NCBI RefSeq assembly: GCF_014695375.1 | Contig: NZ_JACJOG010000010.1 | Coordinates: 1 to 64,000 of the forward strand | Length of the DNA stretch: 64,000 nucleotides | Origin: Coleofasciculus sp. FACHB-T130 | Lineage (GTDB): Bacteria; Cyanobacteriota; Cyanobacteriia; Cyanobacteriales; FACHB-T130 | Reading direction: 5' to 3' | In this document: positions 44,202 to 51,781 of the stretch, piece by piece | Layout of the letters: each line of letters starts with the position of its first letter | How positions within the stretch are numbered: the stretch's first letter is position 1 | The notes under the pieces: generated by a model | The model's input: the letters and a program-made list of their open reading frames with translations, nothing else | Told to the model about the DNA's origin: nothing | Databases searched by the model: none | Position numbers and translations under genes: made by a program

Positions 44202-44550
44202 ATACCTTTGCCTGTGGAGAATCGGGCGCTCGGTATGAGTTGACTTCTGCTTGGCTTGACATCGGTGAACCTTCTGTAGCTGCCACAACCTGGCAGCTAT
44301 GCTCGCCTCTATATCCTGGCAGCGGTATTTAACCCGTAGTCAGTTGGTCGAGTAACAAACCTTAGTCAATGGGCGTCTCAGAATGCCCTCAAAGCTGTTA
44401 TTCTATCGAATCATCAATCAGCAGCATCACAAGAAATTAAAAGCGAGAACCGGATTTTGCTCCGGGAAGGCGATATGAAGGCAAGGGATGAGCGGTGAAA
44501 ATCCCCTCAAGCTGTCGATGATCTAATTAAGCGGGAAGCGGAGTGTGCCG
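44202..44550. other. non-coding gap with a hairpin
   Basis: AGCTGCCA pairs with TGGCAGCT at 44278-44298 without a T-run. The rest is unremarkable; a GGGAAGCGGAG stretch near 44530 provides the binding site for the next gene. Confidence 0.4.
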
Positions 44551-46299
44551 ATGAGTCAGGCAGAAGGGAGCAAACTCAAACTGATGGTGGTTGATGATGA
44601 GCATGACAACCTAGATTTACTTTATCGGACATTTCGGCGAGATTTTCGCGTCTTCAAAGCCGACAGTGCCTTCAGCGCCATTCAAGTTTTGGACACGGAA
44701 GGGGAAATGGCTGTGATTATTTCTGACCAGCGCATGCCCCAAATGAATGGAACCGAATTTTTAAGTAAAACAGTTGAGCGCTTTCCCGATACCATTCGGA
44801 TTCTCCTAACCGGCTACACGGATGTCGAAGATTTAGTCGATGCGATTAACTCCGGTCAGGTGTTCAAGTACATCACCAAACCCTGGAACCCGGAGAACCT
44901 AAAAGCAGTAGTTCAACAAGCCGCGGAAACTTACCGCGTGCTGAAGCAAAGGACGAACGAACTACGCCGCGCCTTGCGCCGAGAAGAACTCTTGAATGCG
45001 GTGACAACGGCAATTCGGGAGTCGCTAGATTACCAGAGTATGCTGCAAACCGTTGCCAATACCATTGGGCAAGCTTTTGAGGCGAGTTATTGCGTTCTGC
45101 GACCCGTAGAGAGCGATCGCTTGACCAGCGAAATTTTTTTCTATCCAACTCCAAATGAGCCGAGCGAGGATACAGAAACCCCAGTACCGGAACGCGACTC
45201 AGACTCCTTACTACAAGCAGCCCTGGAAAGTCGCAAGATCCAACTTGCCCAAGGCGATCAAGAGGGAAGGCGTTCCACTCAGTTAGGAGTGCCGCTGATC
45301 TTCCAGCAGCAGGTGTTAGCGGTTCTCTGCCTCTATCAAGAAAATAGCGATCGCCTCTGGGCACCCGACGAAGTTCAGCTGATAGAAGGCGTCGCCGAAC
45401 AAGCCGCTTTGGCGCTTTCTCAGGCGAAACTCTACCAGCGCACGCAGCAGCAGGCTCAGCAAATGCGTGCCGAACTAGAAGTCGCTCGTCAAATTCAAAA
45501 TAACCTCCTCCGCCAAAGTTGGCCTGAAGTAGAAGGGATGCAGGTGCAAGCCTGCTGCGTCGCCGCTAGAGAAGTCGGGGGTGATTTTTTTGAAGTGTAC
45601 GTCCATCCCCAAGGGGATGTTTGGCTGGCAGTGGGAGATGTCTCTGGGAAAGGCGTCCCAGCCGCTCTATTTATGGCAAGTGCAATTTCTATTCTGCGTC
45701 GGGAACTCGCTCAGGAAATTTCTCCGGAGCCAGATGTCGTCATGCGGAATCTTAACAGCATTATGTCCAACGATCTCGTCAGCACCAACTGCTTTATCAC
45801 GATGGTGCTGGCTCGTTATACCCCAGCCACTCAAGAGCTGGTATATGCCAACGCCGGTCACATCTATCCCTTAGTCTGGTCTAATCGGGAAGTCGTGCAA
45901 CAAAGAGCGGCACCTACTTCAGACTCGGCACTGGAACCAAATTTTCTCAAGACTCGCGGTATCCCTTTGGGAATTTTACCCATCTGGAAAGCCAAGCAGG
46001 GACAACTGACGTTAAATTCAGGTGAAATTCTGCTACTGACGAGTGACGGGATTACCGAGGCGACTGTCACCCAAGAAAGTAGCCTTCGACATACTGCTTC
46101 GGAGATCGCGCCGACGGCAGAAGTTACCACTGGCAGCTTTGAAGGTACGAGTAGTATGCTGACACAAGATGGGCTTTGGAAACTTGTATGCCTTGAGCCA
46201 GTACCTTTCGATTTGAATAACTTACTCGCGCGGATTCGAGAACACACCAATAACGTTCAGGAAGACGACCAAACTATACTCTCTCTGGAGGTTCTTTAA
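44551..46299 (+). CDS. REC-GAF-PP2C phosphatase (RsbU type)
   Basis: 582 residues from ATG 44551. Receiver (LKLMVVDDEHDNLDLLYRT, acceptor Asp in VIISDQRMPQMNG, KYITKPW; about 10-130), GAF (about 150-295), coiled coil, then a SpoIIE/PP2C phosphatase (about 330-582) with the metal-binding VGGDFFEVY, GDVSGKGVPAALFMA, YANAGHIYPLV and LTSDGITEA. It would dephosphorylate an RsbV-type antagonist when its receiver is phosphorylated. The next gene, an RsbW-type kinase, starts 4 bases later, so they are a partner-switching pair. Confidence 0.94.
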   Translation: MSQAEGSKLKLMVVDDEHDNLDLLYRTFRRDFRVFKADSAFSAIQVLDTEGEMAVIISDQRMPQMNGTEFLSKTVERFPDTIRILLTGYTDVEDLVDAINSGQVFKYITKPWNPENLKAVVQQAAETYRVLKQRTNELRRALRREELLNAVTTAIRESLDYQSMLQTVANTIGQAFEASYCVLRPVESDRLTSEIFFYPTPNEPSEDTETPVPERDSDSLLQAALESRKIQLAQGDQEGRRSTQLGVPLIFQQQVLAVLCLYQENSDRLWAPDEVQLIEGVAEQAALALSQAKLYQRTQQQAQQMRAELEVARQIQNNLLRQSWPEVEGMQVQACCVAAREVGGDFFEVYVHPQGDVWLAVGDVSGKGVPAALFMASAISILRRELAQEISPEPDVVMRNLNSIMSNDLVSTNCFITMVLARYTPATQELVYANAGHIYPLVWSNREVVQQRAAPTSDSALEPNFLKTRGIPLGILPIWKAKQGQLTLNSGEILLLTSDGITEATVTQESSLRHTASEIAPTAEVTTGSFEGTSSMLTQDGLWKLVCLEPVPFDLNNLLARIREHTNNVQEDDQTILSLEVL

Positions 46300-46303
46300 G
46301 TAC

Positions 46304-46732
46304 ATGAAAACGGAGCTGCACATACCAAGTGATTTGAAGTTTTTAACAATTGTTGAAAGCTGGCTACTGGGATGTTTGGAAGTCGAACTGACCGACTCGG
46401 TGGATTGGCCTCGTCAATCGAATCGCTTGCGATTGGCTTTGGTGGAAGCATACTCGAATGTGGTGCGTCATGCTCATAAGGAGCAACCAAATTTGCCCGT
46501 GCTAATTCGCCTAGAACTAAAAAATCGGGATATTGCTCTCGAAATTTGGGATCACGGTCAGGGATTTGACTTATCAACTTATCTCCCGCCCACCCCGAAT
46601 GATAAACAGGAAAGCGGCTATGGGTGGCTGATTATGAATAGGTTAATGGATCGAGTAGAGTATCGCTTACAAGTAAACGGTCGTAACTGTTTGAAGTTAG
46701 AAGCGAGTTTGCCAGAAGCGACAAAAGCATAG
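46304..46732 (+). CDS. RsbW-type serine kinase/anti-sigma factor
   Basis: 142 residues with the GHKL ATPase fold of RsbW/SpoIIAB: LRLALVEAYSNVVRHAHKE (N box; Glu and Asn that bind Mg-ATP), IALEIWDHGQGFD (G1) and SGYGWLIMNRLMDRVEY (G2). It would phosphorylate an RsbV-like antagonist and bind a sigma factor or other target. It follows the RsbU-type gene by 4 bases. No antagonist or sigma gene is adjacent. A terminator is seen about 95 bases downstream. Confidence 0.9.
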   Translation: MKTELHIPSDLKFLTIVESWLLGCLEVELTDSVDWPRQSNRLRLALVEAYSNVVRHAHKEQPNLPVLIRLELKNRDIALEIWDHGQGFDLSTYLPPTPNDKQESGYGWLIMNRLMDRVEYRLQVNGRNCLKLEASLPEATKA

Positions 46733-46825
46733 CATCGTGGGATTGATGGTTTTTTATGCCATCAGGGTGCCCAAAAAATAGACAAAATTAGGAACCAAAG
46801 AGAGCTTTTAACCGGGTATTTTCTG

Positions 46826-46856
46826 ACCTCATGAGCTGGATAGCCTGAGGTTTTTT
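46826..46856 (+). terminator. intrinsic terminator of the RsbU-RsbW unit
   Basis: ACCTCA pairs with TGAGGT around a 14-base loop and is followed by TTTTTT. Confidence 0.6.
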
Positions 46857-46997
46857 AATAGGAACCAGCACATCGATCTAGGCGAGCCGGGTCAATGGAG
46901 TGGCATCGCCTCTTTTTGTTAAAAAAAGTAAAGCGAATAGCGATCGTTTTACAGGAAATCTATAAGTTTCACAAAGAAGAGTTGACTTATAAAATGA

Positions 46998-47026
46998 CTC
47001 GATCCCAGGTTTAGCCTGGGATCGAG
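46998..47026 (-). terminator. perfect hairpin downstream of the CTDH gene
   Basis: CTCGATCCCAGG pairs without mismatch with CCTGGGATCGAG around a 5-base loop, 27 bases beyond the stop of the CTDH gene. On the minus strand it is followed by TCATTTT. Probable terminator. Confidence 0.6.
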
Positions 47027-47052
47027 GTAAAAATCCTTATCTAAGCGCGTAA

Positions 47053-47487
47053 TCAACGGCGTAAGTTCAGTAACTCTTGGGGAGATGCTAATAGTTTGAT
47101 CCGGGTAAAAATAATTTGACGCTGTGGATTGAGGATAAATATCCAGGAGACATTGACGCCAAAAACGGGAGTTTGTACCTTACCACCAACCTGAATCTGC
47201 GTGTTGCCGTCTTCTAGGGTTTCGGAAATTCCTTCACGGGGGGAGAGAGTCATGCCCTTGGCTTCTGCTTGCAGGTAAGATGCGATCGCATCAGGTCCCA
47301 CAATCGGCGACTCAAATGGGGGATTCATTTCCCCATCCTCTGCAAATAAAGCAGCAGTTGCCTCAAAGTCGCCTGCATTCATCGTTTCAAAATAGCGCAG
47401 CATGACAGGCTCTGTTATTCCTGCAATTGTCAGCTCGGTGGTGGATTCAGATTTGGAAGTTAAAACTAGATCGTCAGCTGGTGTCAT
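47053..47487 (-). CDS. CTDH: OCP C-terminal domain homologue (NTF2-like carotenoid carrier)
   Basis: 144 residues from ATG 47487, behind AGGAA. The sequence matches the C-terminal domain of the orange carotenoid protein: GITEPVMLRYFETMNAGDFE, LFAEDGEMNPPFESPIVG, GNTQIQVGGKVQTPVFG and the end IKLLASPQELLNL. The keto-binding Tyr (in LRYFETMN) and Trp (in NVSWIFILNP) equivalents are both present. CTDHs take up and deliver ketocarotenoids to HCPs. The gene stands alone, with no OCP, HCP or ketolase gene beside it. It is divergent from queG. Confidence 0.92.
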   Translation of the reverse strand: MTPADDLVLTSKSESTTELTIAGITEPVMLRYFETMNAGDFEATAALFAEDGEMNPPFESPIVGPDAIASYLQAEAKGMTLSPREGISETLEDGNTQIQVGGKVQTPVFGVNVSWIFILNPQRQIIFTRIKLLASPQELLNLRR

Positions 47488-47612
47488 GGCATTTCCTACA
47501 AACCACACCGATCAGTATTAAACAAAACAGCAGGTTCGCACCTGCGCTTCTGGAGGGATTGTTCAGAACTTTCCTGCTTTTGCATCTGTGTTGCTGCGGT
47601 TTCAACCGCTAG

Positions 47613-48668
47613 GTGCAAAACCGAAATCCGAGAAACTATAATGATTCGAGTCAGATGCGATCGCCATCAAACCTTGTGAAAGTACCCATCAGTAGTCGCG
47701 AAGTGAAGCAAAAAGCCTTTGAGTTGGGATTCCACAAGGCAGGAATCGCGGCTGTAGATGGGGCAGAAGTGAAAGTACAGCGGTTGCAGGCATGGCTGGC
47801 ACAAGGCTATCAGGCGGACATGGAATGGATGGCGAATCCTAAGCGGCAAGATATCCATCTAGTCATGCCAGAAGTACGATCGCTGATTTGTGTTACCCTC
47901 AACTATTACACGCCTCACCAGCGTCCCGAAGGTAAGGAATACGCCAAAATCTCCCGCTATGGCTGGGGACGGGATTATCACAAGATCCTGCATAAAAAGC
48001 TGAAAGCACTCACCGCTTGGCTGCAAGAGCAGGGCGAGGGCATCTCTGCGCGTTACTATGCTGATACTGGCCCCGTGCAAGATAAAGTTTGGGCACAGCA
48101 AGCTGGAATTGGCTGGATTGCCAAGAATGGAAATTTGATTACGCGCGAGTATGGTTCTTGGGTATTTTTAGGGGAAGTCTTGACCAACCTCGACTTAACG
48201 CCTGACTTGCCCCATACTGAACACTGTGGCACTTGCACTCGTTGTATAGATGCTTGTCCCACGGGTGCAATTACCCAGCCCTTTGTTGTAGACGCCAATC
48301 GGTGCATCGCTTACCACACAATTGAGAATCGGGCAGAAAAATTACCAGATGCGCTAAGCGAAGCGATGCCGTTAGCAAAGCGGAACAAAGCGTCAGCGAC
48401 TGCATCTCCTCTGCAAGGCTGGGTTGCAGGTTGCGATATCTGCCAAGATGTTTGTCCGTGGAATCAGCGTTTTGCTCAGCCTACGGATGTTGAAGAGTTT
48501 CAGCCGTATTCTGGAAATGTAGCTCCCCTTCTAACCGAATTAGCGGAAATTTCCGATGAAGAGTGGGATCGTCGGTTTCCCGCCTCAGCGCTGCGGCGGA
48601 TAAAACCGGAGATGTTGCGGCGTAATGCTAGGGCAAATTTGGAAGCAAAAGCATCACCCGACGCCTGA
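47613..48668 (+). CDS. queG: epoxyqueuosine reductase
   Basis: 351 residues from GTG 47613; starts at ATG 47655 or GTG 47676 are possible and would be closer to the usual N-terminus ([19 protein letters not shown]). QueG reduces epoxyqueuosine to queuosine in tRNA with cobalamin and two [4Fe-4S] clusters. Visible: [24 protein letters not shown]-like [39 protein letters not shown], and the cluster motifs [16 protein letters not shown] and [10 protein letters not shown]. No queuosine genes are adjacent. Confidence 0.94.
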   Translation: MQNRNPRNYNDSSQMRSPSNLVKVPISSREVKQKAFELGFHKAGIAAVDGAEVKVQRLQAWLAQGYQADMEWMANPKRQDIHLVMPEVRSLICVTLNYYTPHQRPEGKEYAKISRYGWGRDYHKILHKKLKALTAWLQEQGEGISARYYADTGPVQDKVWAQQAGIGWIAKNGNLITREYGSWVFLGEVLTNLDLTPDLPHTEHCGTCTRCIDACPTGAITQPFVVDANRCIAYHTIENRAEKLPDALSEAMPLAKRNKASATASPLQGWVAGCDICQDVCPWNQRFAQPTDVEEFQPYSGNVAPLLTELAEISDEEWDRRFPASALRRIKPEMLRRNARANLEAKASPDA

Positions 48669-48734
48669 AATCGGACGAACAAGTAGGCACTACACTTGAC
48701 AAAATTTATCCCAAGTTGAGATATACCCAAAACA

Positions 48735-49385
48735 ATGACCGTAAAAGTCATAATCTTTGATTTCGATGGCACAATCGCTGATAGCCTTGATGCCGTCGTG
48801 AATATTACTAATCGTTTAGCCGTAGAATTCGGGCATCAGCCAGTCAGTCTAGAAGATATCGAAAAGATTAAAAATTTAAGTTCTAGCCAAATTATTAAAT
48901 TTTCTGGGGTTTCTATCTTTAAGTTACCCTTTCTACTGAGGAAAGTTAGAACAAGATTACATAATCAGGTTCAAGATTTAAAACCTTTTCCAGGTATTAA
49001 AGAAACTTTTACAGAGTTGAAAAATCTGGGGTACCGATTAGGGATTATAACATCTAATTCCAAGGAAAATGTTTCGATTTTTTTGAAGCAGAATGATTTT
49101 ATAGACTTATTTGATTTTATTTATTCAGCCCCAACGATTTTTGGAAAACACAAAGTAATTAATAGTTTTTCTAAAAAACAAGATATGCAAATTAATGAGA
49201 TGGTTTATGTTGGAGATGAAACAAGAGATATCGAAGCGGCAAGAAAGAGCCGGATAAAAGTAATTTCAGTTAGTTGGGGTTTTAATTCAAAAGAAGTTTT
49301 AGCTAAACATCACCCAGATTTTTTGATTGACAAACCTAGCGAACTATTAGAAGTGATAGGAAGCTTACAAAAACAGCCAGTGTAA
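48735..49385 (+). CDS. HAD family hydrolase, phosphoglycolate phosphatase-like
   Basis: 216 residues. HAD motifs: I IIFDFDGTIADS (nucleophile Asp), II GIITSNSKEN, III the Lys in FGKHKVINSF, and IV YVGDETRDIEAARKSRIKVISV. The cap is alpha-helical (about 20-85) as in phosphoglycolate phosphatase subfamily IA. Substrate not predictable. Clearly more AT-rich and Lys/Ile-rich than neighbouring genes, which hints at separate origin. No ribosome binding site of strength before the ATG. Confidence 0.9.
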   Translation: MTVKVIIFDFDGTIADSLDAVVNITNRLAVEFGHQPVSLEDIEKIKNLSSSQIIKFSGVSIFKLPFLLRKVRTRLHNQVQDLKPFPGIKETFTELKNLGYRLGIITSNSKENVSIFLKQNDFIDLFDFIYSAPTIFGKHKVINSFSKKQDMQINEMVYVGDETRDIEAARKSRIKVISVSWGFNSKEVLAKHHPDFLIDKPSELLEVIGSLQKQPV

Positions 49386-49457
49386 AGATGGAAGCCGCTT
49401 TCTAAAGTTAATTGAAAGAATACGCGATCGTGCTGCCATAGCTCAGATAACTACTGA

Positions 49458-50099
49458 CTAGCCTATGACTTTACAGATAGCTTTGAGAACTTGTAGTAAT
49501 TGGGTTAAACGTTCAGAATCAATCAAGTTCAACTCTGGCATTAGCAGATAAGTCGGGGGATTTCCCCGCTGAATATACACTAATTGATATCGCAGCCCGT
49601 TTGTCGTTAGTCCCCAAACGGATGTTTGATGTTCTAAACTTTTATGGGCATAGGTAAGGAGTTGAGGAAGACCCGTGAAAGCTTCAACCTGACTGTTTTT
49701 AGCTTCAATGACCAAAACCCAAAAAGATACGTTAGCTGTTGTCTGGTGAGTTTTCTTGACGGCTAAAATATCCAACCGTCCTGTAATGATGGTGTCTTCA
49801 TCTGTGATATTGATATCTGCGATACCCTCTTCCAAGCTAATGTGGATAGGGTAGCGGTAAAAGCCAGCTAATCGCAGTAACGGAGCAACGCTAAGAAGCT
49901 TTACCTGTCCTTCCAGCACTTTTCCTGCTGTTAAATAGTGGCGAAAGTCATCCCAAATTTGTAATAGTTCTTGCTGTTCAAACTCTGTTAGAGGTTCTAA
50001 AGATAACAACGGTGTGAAAGAACCATTGTACTGCTCCTGAAAGTTTAAAAGACGATGAACATCATCTAGAGATAAATTGCGGGCGTTGAGAGTTGTCAT
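49458..50099 (-). CDS. restriction endonuclease-like (PD-(D/E)xK) protein
   Basis: 213 residues. N-terminal helical part (SLDDVHRLLNFQEQYNG, EFEQQELLQIWDDFRHYL), then a nuclease-like core: GRLDILAVKK (Asp), FWVLVIEAKNSQVEAFTGLPQLLTYA (E-A-K, the D...E-x-K motif), and QTSVWGLTTNGLRYQLVYIQ. This matches the many cyanobacterial HsdR-N-like proteins of unknown role. No methyltransferase lies nearby. The 5' flank has two heptamers (ATTTTGG) at 50112-50125. Confidence 0.82.
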   Translation of the reverse strand: MTTLNARNLSLDDVHRLLNFQEQYNGSFTPLLSLEPLTEFEQQELLQIWDDFRHYLTAGKVLEGQVKLLSVAPLLRLAGFYRYPIHISLEEGIADINITDEDTIITGRLDILAVKKTHQTTANVSFWVLVIEAKNSQVEAFTGLPQLLTYAHKSLEHQTSVWGLTTNGLRYQLVYIQRGNPPTYLLMPELNLIDSERLTQLLQVLKAICKVIG

Positions 50100-50111
50100 G
50101 GGGTTATGTGA

Positions 50112-50129
50112 ATTTTGGATTTTGGATTG
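50112..50129. repeat. ATTTTGG heptamer repeat
   Basis: Two tandem copies and part of a third. The same heptamer (as GGATTTT) forms the array inside the cobD-like gene at 18415. Confidence 0.7.
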
Positions 50130-50275
50130 AATGAGTTCGGTTGTTAGGGGTAAAAATTATTTTCTGAGTTTATGCCTATAGCGGGGGAAGATGCTCTTTT
50201 GGTAAGTGGTAGATGAGCGAATAGTACCCAACAGCTTATTGTCGAAAAAAGTCTTGCTAAATCGCAAAAATCCAA

Positions 50276-51619
50276 CTAACGCGAGGGAATTGCGATGCCA
50301 GTCTGTGGATCGAAGAAATGAATTTTCTCTGGCATCAGCGATAACCACAAGCGATCGCCAATTCGCACCGCTTTGTCTGGTGGAATGCGTACCTGTAAGG
50401 GATATGCGATCGCTGACTCTAGGAGAGTGGCAGATAAATAAGTTTCGTTGCCTAGTGCTTCCACCAAATCTACTCGCACCTGGAGATTTTTGGGGGCAGG
50501 AACGCCAACGATCAAGTGTTCGGGACGGATGCCTAAAGTCAGGGATTGCCCATCGTATTTTTGCAGTGCTGACGCCCAAACATCGGGGAGAGTGAGCCGA
50601 AATTGAGAATGGGTAATGAGGAGAGGTGCTTTCACTTGCACCGGCAAAAAGTTCATCGGTGGCGAACCAATGAATTCGGCGACAAAACGGTTGGCTGGCT
50701 GGTTGTAAAGTTCCAACGGTGCAGCGATTTGCTGGATTTTTCCGTGATTCATCACCGCGATGCGATCGCCCATTGTCATCGCTTCTGTTTGGTCGTGAGT
50801 AACGTAAATGGTTGTCGTGCCAAGCTGTCGCTGCAATTTAACAATTTGGGCGCGAGTTTCTGCCCGAAGTTTGGCATCTAAGTTTGAGAGGGGTTCATCC
50901 ATCAAAAATACTTGAGGATTGCGAGCGATCGCTCGTCCCAATGCGACTCGCTGCTTTTGCCCCCCCGATAGTTGTTTTGGCAACCTGTTTAGGAGCGGCT
51001 CAATTTGCAACAATTGAGCCACTGTCCGCACCTGCTCGTTAATCGCTTTCTCGCGTTCGGGTATGTAGCGAAGATGCTTGGGAAGCGATCGCGTCATTTC
51101 CACCAACAGATTTTCCGCCCAGATGGGCAAAGAGGACTGTGGACTGAGTGAAGCATTCCCCTCCTCTGCGCCCCCATTTTCCTGCTTCCCCGCGCCTTTG
51201 TGCCCCGTGCGCCGCAGTCCAAAGGCAATGTTGTCATACACCGTCATGTGGGGATAGAGGGCATAATTTTGAAACACCATTGCGATGTCTCGTTCCTTTG
51301 GCGGCAAATCGTTCACGAGAGTGTCCCCCACCCGGATATTGCCCCCCGTTAATTCTTCCAGTCCCGCAATCAGCCGCAACAGGGTACTTTTGCCACAGCC
51401 TGAAGGGCCTACCAACACCATAAACTCGCCATCTTGCACCGTCAGGTTAATCCGTCGCAAGACATTTGTTGCTCCAGACGGAGACGAAGGTTTGTCATCT
51501 ACAACCAGCGACCCCTCATCGACTGGCGTCAGCAGAGGTTCAGGAGCGATCGCTGCGACGACTTCCCCTTGACGACCGGAAAAGCTTTTGTAAACGTTTT
51601 CTATAACAACTTGTGCCAC
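50276..51619 (-). CDS. ABC transporter ATP-binding protein, MalK/UgpC-like, with two insertions
   Basis: 447 residues, about 80 more than a typical MalK-type subunit. Motifs: Walker A GPSGCGKSTLL, Q-loop MVFQNYALYPHM, signature LSGGQKQRVALGRAI, Walker B VFLMDEPLSNLD, H-loop THDQTEAMTM, and a C-terminal TOBE domain (LGIRPEHLIVG). Extra residues lie at about 15-50, between the first strand and Walker A (GEVVAAIAPEPLLTPVDEGS...), and at about 137-195 before the signature (GHKGAGKQENGG... and EMTRSLPKHLRYIPEREK). They are hydrophilic and probably surface loops. A family 1 sugar-binding lipoprotein at 25 kb could be its partner. Confidence 0.92.
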   Translation of the reverse strand: MAQVVIENVYKSFSGRQGEVVAAIAPEPLLTPVDEGSLVVDDKPSSPSGATNVLRRINLTVQDGEFMVLVGPSGCGKSTLLRLIAGLEELTGGNIRVGDTLVNDLPPKERDIAMVFQNYALYPHMTVYDNIAFGLRRTGHKGAGKQENGGAEEGNASLSPQSSLPIWAENLLVEMTRSLPKHLRYIPEREKAINEQVRTVAQLLQIEPLLNRLPKQLSGGQKQRVALGRAIARNPQVFLMDEPLSNLDAKLRAETRAQIVKLQRQLGTTTIYVTHDQTEAMTMGDRIAVMNHGKIQQIAAPLELYNQPANRFVAEFIGSPPMNFLPVQVKAPLLITHSQFRLTLPDVWASALQKYDGQSLTLGIRPEHLIVGVPAPKNLQVRVDLVEALGNETYLSATLLESAIAYPLQVRIPPDKAVRIGDRLWLSLMPEKIHFFDPQTGIAIPSR

Positions 51620-51781
51620 GGCTATTAATACCCACTACTGAATCTATTTTCAATCACTTACTCGCAGCACAGAACTCTTAGGAAAATCGGAGAACCAAAG
51701 CAGTAGGGAATCTTGTGGCGGAAAAGAATTAATGGCTTTGAGTTCGGGATTCATCGTTCTCAATAAATCCCGAACGCCGAA

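Larger units (their letters stand above)
46733..47052. other. non-coding gap between convergent genes
   Basis: Contains the terminator for the Rsb pair (46826-46856) and a hairpin for the opposite gene (46998-47026). Otherwise nothing. Confidence 0.4.

Noticed and set aside
26602-46732. Classical chemotaxis operon
   Set aside because: CheR and CheB domains are present, but receptor, CheA and CheW genes are not.
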